Assembly: GCA_013400975.1 (NCBI GenBank)
Contig: WBMZ01009448.1
Coordinates: 1-64,000 of the forward strand
Origin: Atrichornis clamosus
Taxonomy: Eukaryota; Chordata; Aves; Passeriformes; Menuridae
Length of the DNA stretch: 64,000 bases
Direction of reading: 5' to 3'
The translations under genes and the position numbers were made by a program. The notes under the pieces are model-generated. The model was not told the DNA's origin and did not search any database. It saw only the letters and a list, made by a program, of their open reading frames with translations. Shown here in pieces: positions 13,601 through 28,600 of this stretch; the first letter of the stretch is position 1, and each line of letters begins with the position of its first letter.

Positions 13601-16600
13601 AGACCACCTACTTAATAGGCTCTTTCTTCCCCTCTACGTGTATTCATTAGTAAATCAAGACAAGGTAAGCTAACACCAGCAAACAATTAATTCTCAAAGG
13701 TATTACTTTCAGTGTGCACAGTGATTTGTTCAGTAGGTATGTACTGTAGTAGGGTTAATACTGTTAATACTTGTGTGTTTTACATGAAACAGCTTAGATA
13801 AGGTGACTCTAGAGGAAATGCCCTGAGACTGAATTTAAGAGCACCATAGATTACATTTTATTCACCAAAGAAATACTGTTTTGGATGACATGGTGGTTAA
13901 AAGATAATAGTAGTGGAAACAAGAAGAACTGCAGATTTGGAATAGGGTTTGAATTTCTGCAATACTGGGAAATGTGTGATTTCCTTTTCTGATAAAATAA
14001 CTTGTCTTCTGGCAAAACCAGGTTATAATACCTTTTCACAGTATGCATGCAAATTTACCATGATGTAAAAATCCATACTGGGCAGAAAACACAAACTTTT
14101 GGGTTTGATACTTGTTTCTTCTATTTGTAGAGAAGGTGTGTTTGAATGTGATGTAACTGAATTTATTTTTAAAGCATAGCCTTTAAATTTAGTGGAAAAT
14201 TAATTTATTTTATGATATTTTTTAGTATCACTATTTTTAGAAATGCTTTCAATACTACTTAGCATTACTGTACTCAAGCTATAATTCAGATATTTTTGTC
14301 CAATATGATTTACTTGATTTAGAGAAGTGTCTGTCAAGAACATGTTTTATGTGAGTAATAGTCCTTTTTTTTTCCTGAATAGTTGGATTTCAGAGCATTC
14401 TTTAATGAATGTTGATTGAGAAGAAATAGTGTAGTGACAACCAAAGTACTTCTCAGATGCTCACCTGTTAAATTTAAGTTACTGAAGTGACCATGAAAGA
14501 CAGTAATACCAATTTTTTGAACAAGAGTGAGGGAAATGCTTATTCAGAGAGTCTCTATTTCAAATAGTTTACAAGCACTGAATGTTAAAGAGAATGATTC
14601 TTTTGGAGTATTTTGTAGCAGAATGTGAAACAACACAGAAGTTTTGTTTTAAATAAAACGTTAAGCCATGTAAATGTTTGGTGTAAATAATCAGCATTTT
14701 TCATAACTTTTTTCTGTAGGGTGGAGAGCGTCCAAAAATAAGTCTGCAAGTTTCTCTCTATCTTCTTTCTCAAGTAAGTATTTTAAGTATTTGTCCTGTT
14801 TCAGAACATGTTTTGCAGTACTGTTGTGATTTATAAATTACTGTATTTTCATCATTTTGGCAGAGCCGTTAAAGACAATTAGGCAAAAGAAATTTTTAAC
14901 CTTTCCATTTCTATTTTTAAAAAATGTAGAATATTTTGTCTTTTTACGGGCAGACAAAATAGGTTCTTTGAGTGAATGTCATTCTTCTGAGGATCCCATT
15001 GCACAGGGTAAACTTTAGAGCATTCTGTGGTCATAAACTGTGTACACCACCTGACAAATTATGTGTATTAGTCATGCAACATGCTGGGACAGAACTTGGT
15101 AAAATGGCAGATGAAATTTAGCTAGATGTTGTATTGCATTTTCAGTCTGCCTAAGCTATGGAAGATTTCGGGTTTGAATTTTCCTCTTTGAAAACCCAAA
15201 CCCTAAAAACCACCACGACCAAAATCTCACTTTCTCACAATTTGAATTTCATTATGCCTGTAACTTAAATCTAGAATTAAGTACTTGTTATTTCTTATTC
15301 TTACCCGTCCACCTCCTTTTCTTTCTGGAACTGATTTTCAAATTAAGAGTTCTACAGTAGATTTTTTGTATTGTGGAAAAAATTCATCTTTTCTCCCTGT
15401 AGTCTTCAGTGCATTGCTATAAGAACAGTTTTCTTAAATTACATGGTCTGAAAATAGCCTTGACTTGTATTCATAGAATTTATACTTCTTTTTCTTAGAA
15501 CTTTTCAATAGTCATTTTATTATGGTCTGGCCCATAATTTCGTCTTTTTTTTCAGAGCTTTGCTAGAAGTGTGGGTTTGGAGTTTTTTTCCTAGGATAAT
15601 GCAGTTTGATGCTGTTCAGTTTAAGTCTAAAGCCTTGTGGTGATGCGAGAGTTATTTACCACAGATAAAAGTGGGAGCAGCAGCTTCTTGTAACCAGAGG
15701 GATCTATATGGTAGAGTTGTAGAAGCTGACCTTTTTTAACCTCTTTGCTTTCCGTGGAAGTAGCAACTAGGTATCACTTCAAGATTTGTATCTTCTCTTT
15801 AAAACAAAAATTGAACTAGTCATAAGGAATTGAGAACAAATTTTGTGTATCAGAATGGAATGTGATATAGAAAACCAAGCTGTTTCTGTAACTGGCAGAA
15901 ATGCATCTTCTTCCACCTTTTTAAACCTAGAAGCTGTCTGTGGTGGTGTGAGATCTGATAAATCTTGCTAACTATTTCTGTTATCGACACCAGGCATGTG
16001 CTTTAGCACGACTCATATATTAGAAACAAGTGCTTTGAGACTTGTGCAAGCACCTGAAAATCCGCTGCTGGGACTGCTCACCCCCTGTTCACAAAGTGAA
16101 CGTGTGCTGTACGTGCCCCAAAACAGGCCTGTGGATAGTCAAGCAACACTTTCTGAATTGGCAGAAGCTCAAGTGATTTGGAGGTTGTTCAAAGTACTTT
16201 TGAAGTGTGTTGTGACTTTCCAAAGTTTTATATAGACCACCACTGCATGCTCATAATCACTTCTCTTTTGAAGGTCTGGAATGGTTCTGACTTTAATCAG
16301 AAAACCTGTGGAGAACATTTAGCTAAATATTGTCTAAACAATGATTAGATTTAATGACTTAGAAATTATTTGGGAATTTTGCAGCTAGAACCACTGATAA
16401 GGGATCCAGCTTTGATAGTCTTGTGAAGAGAATGGATATAAGCTGACAGGAGGCTATTGCAACTGGACCTCAGCTGGTTCTGTCCAGATGCCAGTTGTTT
16501 GCTGGCCCAGACTTGTAAGCCTTGGCTCAAAATAGAGTAGTTAGTGTACACAGAGAATTCTGGTAAAGGACCAAAGCTCTTATGGTCGAGTGCTTTAATG

Positions 16601-19600
16601 CTACTGGCAGTATGGCCCCTGCTCCTGTGTTATGTAGCCACTGTGTATCTAGACACTGATTTTCTGCAATTTCAGAGCCAGAAAAGCTGCTTCTGATCCA
16701 GTGCAGCCTATTGCATGGCATTTACTCTTGAATCACTGCACAGTGATTGTGTGCACAGCACAGAACTTTCTGGAGTCTGGCCTGTCGTTGGCATGCAGAA
16801 CAGTCTGTGGATGCTGTACACCACAATCAGTTTGTTTCTAAAAAAAAATAGAGCAGTTTTAATTTAAGTTCCTTGTTAGAATATCACACAACTTTCCTGT
16901 AAACTGTATTGAAGAGAGAGAATTTACATTTCTCAGAAGGAGGGAAGAATATAAAGATTTATTAAAAGTAGATAGCCTCAAAGGTAGAGGAAGGCCAGAT
17001 ATCTGTGTCTCGTGTTTTAAAGTAGATTTAATGAATTATCAGTGTTACCAGTTGTACTTATATATAAGCAAAAGATACCAGTTAACAAGGTCAAAAAATA
17101 TGTTCAGCAAGTGAAATTGTGAAACTGTATGTATTCTGTAAATATGTCTGATGTTTCATTCCACTCTCCTTTTAATAGGTTTTTCTGATTATACATTATG
17201 CTCCCTTGGTGAACTCCTTGGCTGAGGTTATACTCAATGGTGACCTCTCGGTGTTTTCTTCTAAGGTTGATCAAGATATACAGAAAAACTCAGTAAGTGG
17301 CCAGCTGTCTTTAATTTTATTTTTTTAAAGGCAAAGAAAATACGTGCAAAACAAAATTGGCTATCTGGAAACTGGTAAGCCAAGGTGTTTATGTTTAAGA
17401 GAGGAGAGCCTCAATAGACTTTAGCTTTTGTTGTTGGATCATCATTTTGATGGGACACTTCTGTAATCCAGTCTTCTGTGTTCAGTTTTTGTTATTTGCT
17501 CTTTGCTAGTGAAATAAAAATGAATCACCAGAACTTTCCTGTGAAATTATTTCCTTCTGCAACTTGTAGTAGAAAACAAGAGACTTAGAAAAACTACCTG
17601 CCTTTAGATTTTCCTCTGAATATTCCCAGTGTTTTAGCAGTAAAAGTGATCATCTCTGAAATTTGTGCATTGGTGAACACGTGAGAACAGAGACCAGCCA
17701 GAGATAGATGGGAGTGTGTCACTTTGTCATTGGCCTTTTACTTTCACATTTAATCCTGGGTAGATTTTTTAGATGCTGATGCTGTTGTTGTGAGTTTCAC
17801 AGTTCGTGAAATACTTACTTGTTACTTTTTAAAGGCCTATTTTGGGGATGATAATAAGTAGGGGGTATGACCTTTCTTAAGAGGCCCCTGACTGTAGTTT
17901 TGTGTAAAAATTGAACATGTACCCTGAGGACTGATTGGCCAGCAGTTAGTGACTGAATGTTTAATTTATAACAAGCAGTAGATTGGTTCTCATGCACCTT
18001 CTTTCCCAGCAGTGGCGGTAGCTCTGGGAGTTTCAAGGGGCAGATATGTTCCACTCCTCTAAGATACAAGTCAGCTTATCCACACTTCTTCCCACTGTGC
18101 ATTGGAAGTTATGTGGACTGATCTTAGCCAGTGTCTTTTGGGTTCTGGTATTGTATTCTGTTGACCTTGATATGTAGAATCTAATCTTTTTTAGAAAGAG
18201 CTACAGTAGAAATTACCGGTAGAGTTGTGAGTACAGCAGTCTCTTACTTGTGTTTGGAAATGTCTGACCTTCTGCTACCTGCATGCTGAATGTTGTGTGT
18301 TTCTTGTGCAGAAGCAGCTTTGTTACTAGGAAATTTGTGGTGAGAGGGTGGAGCAGCAATTGTTACAGAAGTGAGATTTTCTTTTCCTGTCGTAGTTACT
18401 GTACAGAGTTGCAAAATACCTATAGCATGTGTTTGTGTGCTTGCACTAATGTTACAAATACTAGGGTTTTCCTATGAATTCCTGTTCATCTCTTCTCTTA
18501 AACTTGTGATACTATTTAGGTTACTGCTTCTTACTGGACTTAGAGATGTGTCCTCCCAGCATGTAAACTGGGAGTTCTGTTGTACCTGAACTGTGGTGGT
18601 AAACAGGAGGGGTATGGGCCTTCTGCAGTAAATCCTTAGAGAAACTGCTAGAAGTGGAGCTGTGTTACAGTGACTGCAGCAGTGGATAAAGGGGAAAACT
18701 TCCAGGGGAGAAACTTTTAGTGACTTCAACCATATTCTCCAATGAAACATTGGAGGGGAAAGCCTCTAGTGTCAGAAAGCCCACTGGTGGAGGTTGGTTA
18801 TGTGCAGAAAGAATGGGGCATAATCTTCAGCAGAAGAGCTCCATGCCTGGCTTCCAGGGAGGGGAGCTGTCAGGGAAGCTGCTCCCCACTGATGTGTGTG
18901 AACAACTGCTGCATGTACTGCTTGGTGTTTTCTACTGATGCACAGCTCAATGCAGCCAGGCTGAAGTCAGCTGTACATATGAAGGCATAGTCAAGGAAAG
19001 TGAGGCAGTTTCTTATTGCTCTGTGATGGGACTTCGTAGAGCCAAAAGTTGATTTCTGAGCATTGTTAGGCATTCCAGGGACAGTTCTTTGGACTGTGAG
19101 GTGTATCAGGATCATTGCGAAGTTATTACTGTGGTGTTTTCTGTTGCAAAGAAATTGCAAAGTTCTGTTGAAGCTATTTCAGAAGTTAGTTTAGAATTAC
19201 TTGTTAGAGAAAAGTATTGAGCAAGTTTTTTAATTTACTTTTCATCTGAATGTAGAATTGTGTTTATTCTTAGGTCATCAGACCCAAATTTATCTTTTAC
19301 TACTTACTTTCTGTTCTAATTTCACATGATAGCCATTCTCATACTCTCCTAGGCTTGTTGTCTTGGGGATATCTGTGTGTTATGATGAACCTTCATTATC
19401 TCTAATCTTGCTCTGTACCTAACCCTGCTCATCTGTTGGAACTGAGATGTCTTGATATGTTTAAGTTGAAGTGTAACTATCAGTTTCTAACACGTAGTTT
19501 CTAAAACCCAAAGAAGAGCCTCATATCTATTTCATCTTCCTATAAGATCAATTAAAGTGGAAGGAGGTGTAGAGTAAGGACTGAGATTACTAGAAGCAGA

Positions 19601-22600
19601 GTCACGTGTCATCCTTCTGGGACACGGAGTAAAGAACACTTAACAAAAACAAAAGCTGAGAAAGGTTGCAGTTGCTGTGTATAAATGCAAAATACTCTGA
19701 GTTATTTAGGGCAAAGAACAGTGATAGTTGTCACAACAGAAACAACTGGTACCTTTTACTGGGAATCAGTTGATTGGAAAAAATGACCAGTATCTGTAGC
19801 TACTGATTTGTTACAAATTGGCAATAACCTACCTGTGGAGATCTGCTGCCCATCATAGGGCAGTAGTTATTACCTAACCTCCATTGAATGGGTTCTTCAC
19901 CTCAAAGCAGAGCAAATTAAGATAAACTTCTTTCTTTCCATATTTTTCCCTGTATTTCTGTTTTTAGGCATCATCAGAAGAACTACAAACTCTTATTTCA
20001 CAATGAAAGTTGAATATGTGTAGCCAGCAGAATGTATTTAAACTTGGCAGGTATCACACTTAGGTTTACCTTACTTCCTGTGAGATCTGTTTTCCTGCAT
20101 AATTGAGATGTGGGCCAGTTCTACCTAGTGCACGTTTCTTCTTTAACCTACTTTCTCCTTCCCGTAAAAGGTGTTACTGGTACTGCCTTATTTTACCAGC
20201 ACACATTGCACAAGATAAACCATTATGGAAAATACGCTTGAAAGACATTTTAAAAGTATAAAATAGCAGTACCTCAAACTGTAGGATCTGCTTAGATAAT
20301 AAACCAAATACTATTTAAATTAATTTTAAGGCTGATTTTAGACTGTTTTAAACATACAACCTTGTTGTTTTTAGCAGAAAAGAATATATGTATAGGTTTT
20401 TCTCCACAGCATTCCTTGTTGATGGACCAGACCATGGCTCAGTGTTTATGAGCAGGTCACTGTCTACTGGTCTTTTGTGTTACTTGCTCATGTGGCTGAC
20501 AGCATGTTGGAAATGCAAGGATGTTACGTACATGCTTTATCCATAAAGTAACTACAAGATTCTAGGTGGAAATGCAGAACGAAGAAGTGAATGCAGAAAG
20601 TGAAAAATGCATTATGCAACTTGCGTGGTACTTTCCTGTTATTTCCCTAAATAATAGGACTTCAGGTGTTCTTTCCTTTTTTAATGATTTTTCTGACCAG
20701 AAGCCATCAATAAAGGTAACCTGGTTGTTTTACAACCTTCCTGTGTTGCAGTTGGATCAGACTAACAATTTATCAGCGAGGTTACTGGGGTACTTAAGTG
20801 TAATAAATATCATATGATGGGATTTTTAGTACTGTAAAAAAAATCTTGCCACTGTGTGGTTTGTTTCAGTGTCAAGTGTAAGGTCACTTACTCAATATTT
20901 CTATAAAACCTCTGCAAAATGTCAGAAAATTCAGAGAATCATTTTGGCCTTCTGACTAGTAGACAGCTTCTTCCCTGATCTTTTCCTAGTCTCTTGTATT
21001 TTCTGTATAGATGTTTCTAACTAGGTGAAGGGAAGGATTTTTCCAAACCTTTTTCCTGCAGTCTCTTTGCTGCACTCATCTTCAATGCTTATTGTACTGA
21101 GTCACCTAAGGCAAAGAATGTAGTCGGTTTGGTATTTATTCTAGTCTTACTACTTTTCTCTTGCTTGCCCTTAAATTTTTAATCCTTTAGCCAGTATCAT
21201 CTAAATGTGATTGAAGTACTGAGCTCTAGAAAATAATGGGGTTTTTGTAGCACTCTTGTTTGGCATAAACTTGTGCTGGCAGGAAGCCCCAAACCATGTG
21301 TTTCACTTCTCAGTAACAGAGATGTTTGGCTGATCAATGTTTATATTGTACTCTGATAATTAGCTGGCAGGCCTAGCCAGTGAGAGGGGAACTCAAAGCA
21401 ACACAGCTCAGAAAGAAGCTGCAAAATTGTAGAAAACCAAGTTTTGTTGGTCCTTCCAGTTGCAGGGCTTCTTGTAATGTCTTGGTCTCTTTCTGTAAGA
21501 ACACATTGGTCTGTGTTGTTAGGATAACACACTCTTGGAAATTCTTAATTTTTTCTGGGAGAAATTTTGTATCTGAATTTATATTCCTGCTCTATAAATT
21601 AATAATCAGGAAAATCAGATGTTGATTGAATACTGATTGCTATCTTGTCCAGTGATAAGTTTGGGTAAAACACAAATAAGTTAAGTCTAACAAATGATGT
21701 TGGTTTTCTAGACTCAGTAAGTCAGTGTCTAGAGGCCCAAAGAGGGTTAATGACAGTGTCATTTATTCTGAATTGATGCAAGATTTAGTTTGATGTTGCG
21801 GGAAACATAAGACTCAAAAACCAAACAAAAAAAAGCCCTCACAGCATAGAGCCTTGGGTTTTGTCCTTGCTACTACCAAAGACATTTAAAGGGTGTGTTT
21901 CATATTAGTACACTGCTGTCAACACATGTACAAGACTTTGCTGCCTTTATCCTTTTTACAAAAGGTGTCTTAATTTTATATGTACTAGCTGTCTGACCCC
22001 TTCAAAGAAGGGGAAAACAACTTAAAACTTGTATTGATTAAATATTTAGTTCTGTATCTTCTTGTCTCAAGAAGGCATGCTTTTTAATGATAGATCTTTG
22101 GGGTTTTTTACTTTAGAGATAGTTGTGCTGATGATTTGGTACCTTTTGGTGTTTTAAAATGGATTTGAGATTTGTAAGTAGTATGCTAATTTACATTTTA
22201 TAAGGACTGAAGTTTTTTTTATCAGTTAGAAATGCCGTGCTGTAACTTAGTGTAAACTCTTCAAACTTACAGGCAAAGTCAAGTATCAGATGTTTCATAA
22301 AACCAACAGAAACACTGGAGAGGTCTCTTGAAATTAACAAACAGAAAGGGAAGAAGAGGATGCAGAAAAGACCTAACTATAAAAATGTTGGTGAAGAAGA
22401 TGAAGAGGAGAGAGGATCTGAAGATAACCAGGATGACCTTGATAAGACAAAAGGTACAGAAGCAAGTTCAAAGGGCGTAAGAACAAGCAGTGAAAATGAA
22501 GGTGAGCATTCCAGCAAAAAACTAACGCTTACAATGTAGGTACTTTTATTTAATGCATGGACCTAGTTGTGATTTATGTGACTTGTTCTCTTGCTGCAGT

Positions 22601-25600
22601 AGGTAAACATGGGACTATTACCTTTGTTGAATTTTTTGGCTCTATTTTTTTCTCATGTTAAATAGTTCTGTCAGAACAAATACTTCTAATCTGATTAAAA
22701 GCTATGAAAGTGTTCCCATATCTTTCTGTTGGCCTTGGCCCTTATCACGATGCATGCCTTGCACCTCGGTGTATGTGGCTATGGGGCACTTGATCAGTAG
22801 ACTTGACAACTTTGTAGCTTCTCCTCCTGTGGTAAGGCAAATGCTGTAGCCACTTCACCTTTGCAGGATGGTCGGCAGTATTTTATGCATGTTTCAATGA
22901 TAAAATGTAACAGGTGTGCTAAAAGTAGAAGATCATATTAAAAAGTTCAAAACTGAAAACCTCTTTAACTCTTAGATTTTTTTAATTGTACATTTTCAGA
23001 ATTTTTGATGTAGCGCAAACCTAATAAGAATTGCTTTTATAGGATGAGTGATCTTACAGCAAATTTAACTGTTTCTTTTACTAGTTAGTAACTTTTAGAA
23101 GGATGTATTTCAGTCCTAGTACTTCCATTAAACATAAATTGAGAAAAATGTGACATGCAAGCAATTGAAAACAAGAGTGTTAGGCTTTGACAATCCTGTC
23201 CAAACATGGTTGAGTTTAGATTTCGGTAAAGTCTGTTTATGACAGCTTTCCTTAAATGGTGTCAAATAACTGGTGGTGTACTGTCTACCATGATTTGAAG
23301 AAAGTCTGAAATAATCTGCTTTTTAAATTGGTTCATTTAGTTGCCGTTTTCATCCAAATTCCTTAAGCAAAAGCAAGATTTGGTCCTAACAGTTCTACTG
23401 AAAGTCAGGAGATGTGAAGCACTGGGGACCAGGTGTCCTGTTTGCTGTGATTGTGGAGGCCTCTTTACACGTACCTCCATGAAACCTGATGTCCACCCAT
23501 GCCCCAATCTCACCAGCTTTTTCACAAATCTTTTTTTCAGAAAGAGGTTCTGTGGTTTTTCTTGCTGTGGTTTGGGGCAAGAGAGCTTACTGTTGCTTAT
23601 TTCCCAAAATGATATGTATATTTTCTTTACGTATTTTATGTATATGTATATATTTCTTACAGCATTAAATTCCTTAAAGAAATGTAAGCCAAGTTCTTTA
23701 CTGGGAAGAAAATTTGCCTACATCTGTTCATTCATTAACCTCTCTGAGGTTATGGTTATACTTCTTATATGTAGATGCATCAGTCACTTTTAATGCTAAA
23801 CAAAATACAAAAGAGGTTGCGATAACTTTGTTAAAAATATCAAATTTTGGTGGTGTGTTTTGGTTTTTTTTAGAAATAGAGATGGTAATCATGGAGAGAT
23901 GTAAACTGTCAGAGCTGTCTATCTCTACTGTGACAGAACAGAATACAACAGATGAAGAAAAGAGTGCAGCTGCTTCTGGGAGTGAGATAACAAACTGGAA
24001 CAGGTATAAAGGAACTGGAATAAATTTTGCTGAATTGCTTCCTTGCTTTCCCTCCCCTTAACTCTTTTGCTTCTCTTAAAGGATGTTTCAAATCTGCTTC
24101 AGTTAAAATTACATGGGTTCTTCTGGACCACAAATAAGTGAATCAGCAGAAAAGTGAGATGTAGCCTCTCTACTGATCACTTTTGGAAGTGATCCTGTTT
24201 GTAATTTGTGCTTTACTTTATGGCAGTTGTGATGCATTAAGTTGGTAGAGTTAAATTACCAAATATTAACAAAACCAGTATATGAATGTTTTCATTCTAA
24301 AATTCTCTAAACGTCTAAATTAAGCCAGAAGAAGTTTTCTTAATTATATTTATGGTTGCATTTGTCCATTTTGTAAGCACCTATAGGGAAAAAACAAGGA
24401 AAATTCCTCAGTTCCAGACTGAATTTGGCAGAATTTTAGTAGTAGTAGTAGTTACAGACAAACCCTTCTAACCTTTGGACTGTTTCCAGGGTCCATTAGT
24501 ATGTCTTATGGTTATTGAAAATTTCTATTGGAAATACAGTTCATAAATGTTTCTGGGAACAGAAATCACCCTGACTTCAAAATTTAAACTTGGATATGTT
24601 AAGTACCCATATGACACCTTCTCAGGAAGAATTTTGCATTCCTTTTAATAGAATGTTAAAGAAAAGAAACCAAATGTGCTTGACACAAAAGTAATTGCAA
24701 ATGTGTCCATTGGGGAAATGCACATGTTTGATAGGATTTAAAATTTATTTTTAAACTTGGGAAATGCTTTCTGGTATTCCCAGAATTTCATTCTGTCTCC
24801 ATTATAGCTTTGTAGTTTAGATTACATTCATTAATAAAGATAACATTTAATTTCATTGTAAAAGTGAAATTGAACCTTGACTTGAACTGGCTTTAAAACA
24901 CATTGTTCTAGATTATTGATAATTTGACTAAAATGTGTGCCAAATGGCTTTTAGAAAGAAATTGGCAGTGACTGCATGGAATACTAAAGCAACTGGGATG
25001 CTTGTGTCTTGAAAAGTGCAAAATACTTAGATGTGAGCTGCCAGTACATTTGGCAAATGCCTGCAGTTCAGGACTCTCTTGATCTGCAGATGTGGTCTCA
25101 GCATCCTTCAGTTTTTCCAAAAATAAACAACATCAAAGAATGTGCAGTGCTAAAAATATTTCTAAAATAAGAGTAGACCTTGTGTAGGGCAGTTCTGGCC
25201 TTTGGTTTATATGTGATTTTTTTGGAATATCTGTGGATAAGTTGCTATTGCTTAAGATTTTATGTTATTTTATATGCCAAATGTAGTATATGAAACAGTA
25301 GCTAAACTTCTCAAGAATTTGCTCAGGTGTGTGTGGTTTCTGTCCCACACTGATTGGAATAACTGATTCTTGTGATAAGGTGCCATGTGGTAGTGGGAAA
25401 TGCAGTGATCTCTATGCCATGCTTGCACTGAAACTTCCATTCCCAGAACAACCATTAATGGTTGTGGCAACAGGGATTCCTAGTGTGTTGCAATCTTCAA
25501 CTGTGGACATACTTCAGAAGAATAAAGAATTTGAAGAACACTTGTATGGCATTTGATCTACTTCTACCAAGCTGTTAGTAAAAGACTTGTAAAGGAAGAA

Positions 25601-28600
25601 AAAGCTTACAGACTTCACAAATAAATTTGAAAATACTTACCATATAGCCTTTACTAATAAAAGTGTTGGGTTTTTTTTTAAATAGTCCAATAGTTGTTGA
25701 AAAATAAATGGAAAACAGCACAGATGGCAGTTAAAAATCTGCAGCTGTAAAAGCTAAGTCAGGTTTTTAATTTTCCTTAGCCCTTTTCCTACTGTGAAAA
25801 ACAAAAGAGAAAGCTTAAGTATTTTAGGTGTAGTTTTATTTTGATGGGCCTCACTACTGGAAAGTTTAAGCTTAAAGACCTGTTATAAGTTAAGTTTATT
25901 TTATTATATGCTGCACAGCAAGTCTCTTTTCTAGCATGTGAAATCTTCATGCTATGTTGTGGCTTCTGATGCTGTTTTCTTAGAGCTGAAGTTTTTCTGG
26001 GTCTGTTGTGTATTTAATCTACATGAGGACCATTGGTGAGTGGGATTCTTGGAAGTTGTTTTAGCCTCGGGTTATTGTGACTGAGACTGAAAATGCAGAG
26101 AGATGCTGTGAAGAAGCGTCTAGAATGAGAATGATTCCTCTGCTGCTGTAAGAATGTTTGTCAAGCTATGTGATTTCATTTATGTAATTAGTATGTGGGG
26201 TAACACAATGAAAAATGCAGAAGTTATTTAATACCACATGATATTGGTGTTAATGGAACAACTACTGATACCTCAGCAGCTTTGACCTGCTAAAACATTG
26301 GCTTTAATAAAATTGTATTAAATACTACTTTTATATTATAGGTCGGGTTTTAGGCTATTTACTTGCTGTTGTTGGTCTGAAAACAACCATAGTGTTATGT
26401 TACATTTAAGTATTTTAATATCTTGGTCCTCTTTCTTCTTTAGACCTTGAAGCTGAACTCCCCTTGTGGTGTGAAAAGCCCCTTGTTTGAGGGTGACAGG
26501 AGGCTTGTAGGGCTTGTTTGATGCTTAGGAAGCCTCAAGGTCCTCTTGGCTTATTTTCAGCATTGATAATTGCTTAGGTCGTTTTTCCTGGAGTAGTTAC
26601 ATTCTTTTGAGATCTACAATAGGTGGGAAATCTGGCTTAGGCACTTAGAGCAGTGTTGAATTTTTTCAAAGAGGGGTCAGTACCGGTGGGCATTTCTGCT
26701 ACAGGCTGCTTGTAATCCAGGCTCAGAAATGCACAGATGTGCTGCCGTGTCATGAGCTGAGCAGGGGAGCAGTGTGGTCTGTTATTCTGGTCTCTGCCTT
26801 GCTTCAGTAAAAGAGAACATGCTGGTGAAACATGCCTGGAGCTGACGGCAAGTTCAAGTCCCTTGTTATGACTTGGGCTCGGTGGCTTTCCTGGGACACA
26901 TTTGGTGTGACCGTGATGGCGCCGCAGGTCTGGAGTAGGTGTTGAAGTATGTTGTGTTCTGGTCCTTGACAGCCCTTCTGATCCCAGCTAACCACAGCAA
27001 GGAGTTTGTAGTGCATGTTCTTATCTGCTAGGCCTGAACACAGGAAAATGTGTTTGGTTCTATTGCTTTGATGTTACTTTAATTTTTTTGTTTTTTAATG
27101 CAATTTAGATAATGCAAGGATTTTTCTCCTTTCACTGTTTAAAGGTAGGAATTAACTGTCTTCACTCAGGCTTCTAAACTGTCATCTTCTGGTGACTCTT
27201 GACACTTTCCTGACACATTTTGCTTGTCTAGGCCAATTGTGAAAATATATTTAATTTTTGCTTGTGCTCTGAACTGGTGCAACTGATGGGATGCAAGCCA
27301 GCTTAAGACAAGCAGCTAAATTGCCTTGCCATCAGGCTTGTGCTAGTATCAGCTGAATCTCAGCCATATCTGATCTGTCCAAATGGCTTCTGGATTACGT
27401 TGACTTTTGTTGTCTCTCCACGGTACAGGTAAAGAAGAGGTGAACTTGGCACTGTTTGTAACTTCCTGTATATCTGTCGTAGGTCACCCATGCTTAAACT
27501 CAGGAAAACAAAGCTCATCTGCAGTCCAAAGCTTTTTTTTTTGTTCAAATATTCCCTCCTAGTTAATTTTTCTTTCCTTTAACTGTTGAACAGTAAAGTC
27601 GATTGTTTTAGAACAGCCTAGCTTCCTCCAAACTTCTGGTACAAATGCTTACTTGTAATAGTAAGAACTTTTCAACTCTGTTCAGTGCACGAGTTTAAAG
27701 GTAGTCTCTTTGTTTTATACCAGCAGTGATAGCAGCTCCTTGAGGTTACTTATGTATACACTTAAAACAAGCTCTACAATGCTTCTGCATACATACAACA
27801 CATGCTACAAACAACCCAGTAAATGTTTGAACAATCAATTCTTGAGAAAGTATTATGTAACAAATCCTGTTTAAATATCAGAATTGTTGTCATAATGTAA
27901 AATGACAATAAAATTACACAAAGCATGGCTGTAATCTGAGTACTCTCTAACAGAAACTTTTTGGTTTTAATGCCTGAAAATGTTCGTTGCTCTAAATTTG
28001 CCTCTTCCATTAGCTACATGTAGAATAAGATAGTTACCTGTTTTTCTATAGATATTCTTTTAACTGTTTCTCAATTATTCCTTTTCACAGGCCTTTTCTT
28101 GATATGGTCTATAATGCACTGGACTGTCCTGAAGATGATTACTATGCCCTCTTTGTGCTCTGTCTTTTATATGCAATGTCACACAACAAAGGTAACTGCT
28201 ATTATGTGGTGTTAACTGCAGGGGCAGAGTTAAAAGAAACTGTAAACCTCAATAGTCATCTCCTGGTTTATGGGTTTGTTTATTGCCATTCTTTAGAACA
28301 GGACAGGGAGATCCCCAGCAATGCATAATTGTGTATTGTTTGAAGAGGTCTTAAAACAACCAGTCTATTCTGAGAAATAACTTTTTGATATTTTAGAGCA
28401 ATACGTTAAAGAAAGGTGGGATTCATTTCCTTATGTAACAAGTCAGTAAGAATTGGGGAGGATACTAAATGAGGTTATTAGTTACAAAATAAAATTCCCA
28501 TGTCTTTTAAACATATATGAACAGATTACTTACTACCAAAGCAGAATTTAAAATCAGACCTTCATCTTTTCCCCTTTAGCCATTATGCTCTCCAGATGCA

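Noticed and set aside
28192..28328. Possible exon 13 extension through its donor
   Set aside because: The 45 extra codons (starting N-C-Y-Y-V-V) lack conservation clues, the donor GTAACT is acceptable, and the exon 13-14 junction restores the family sequence exactly.
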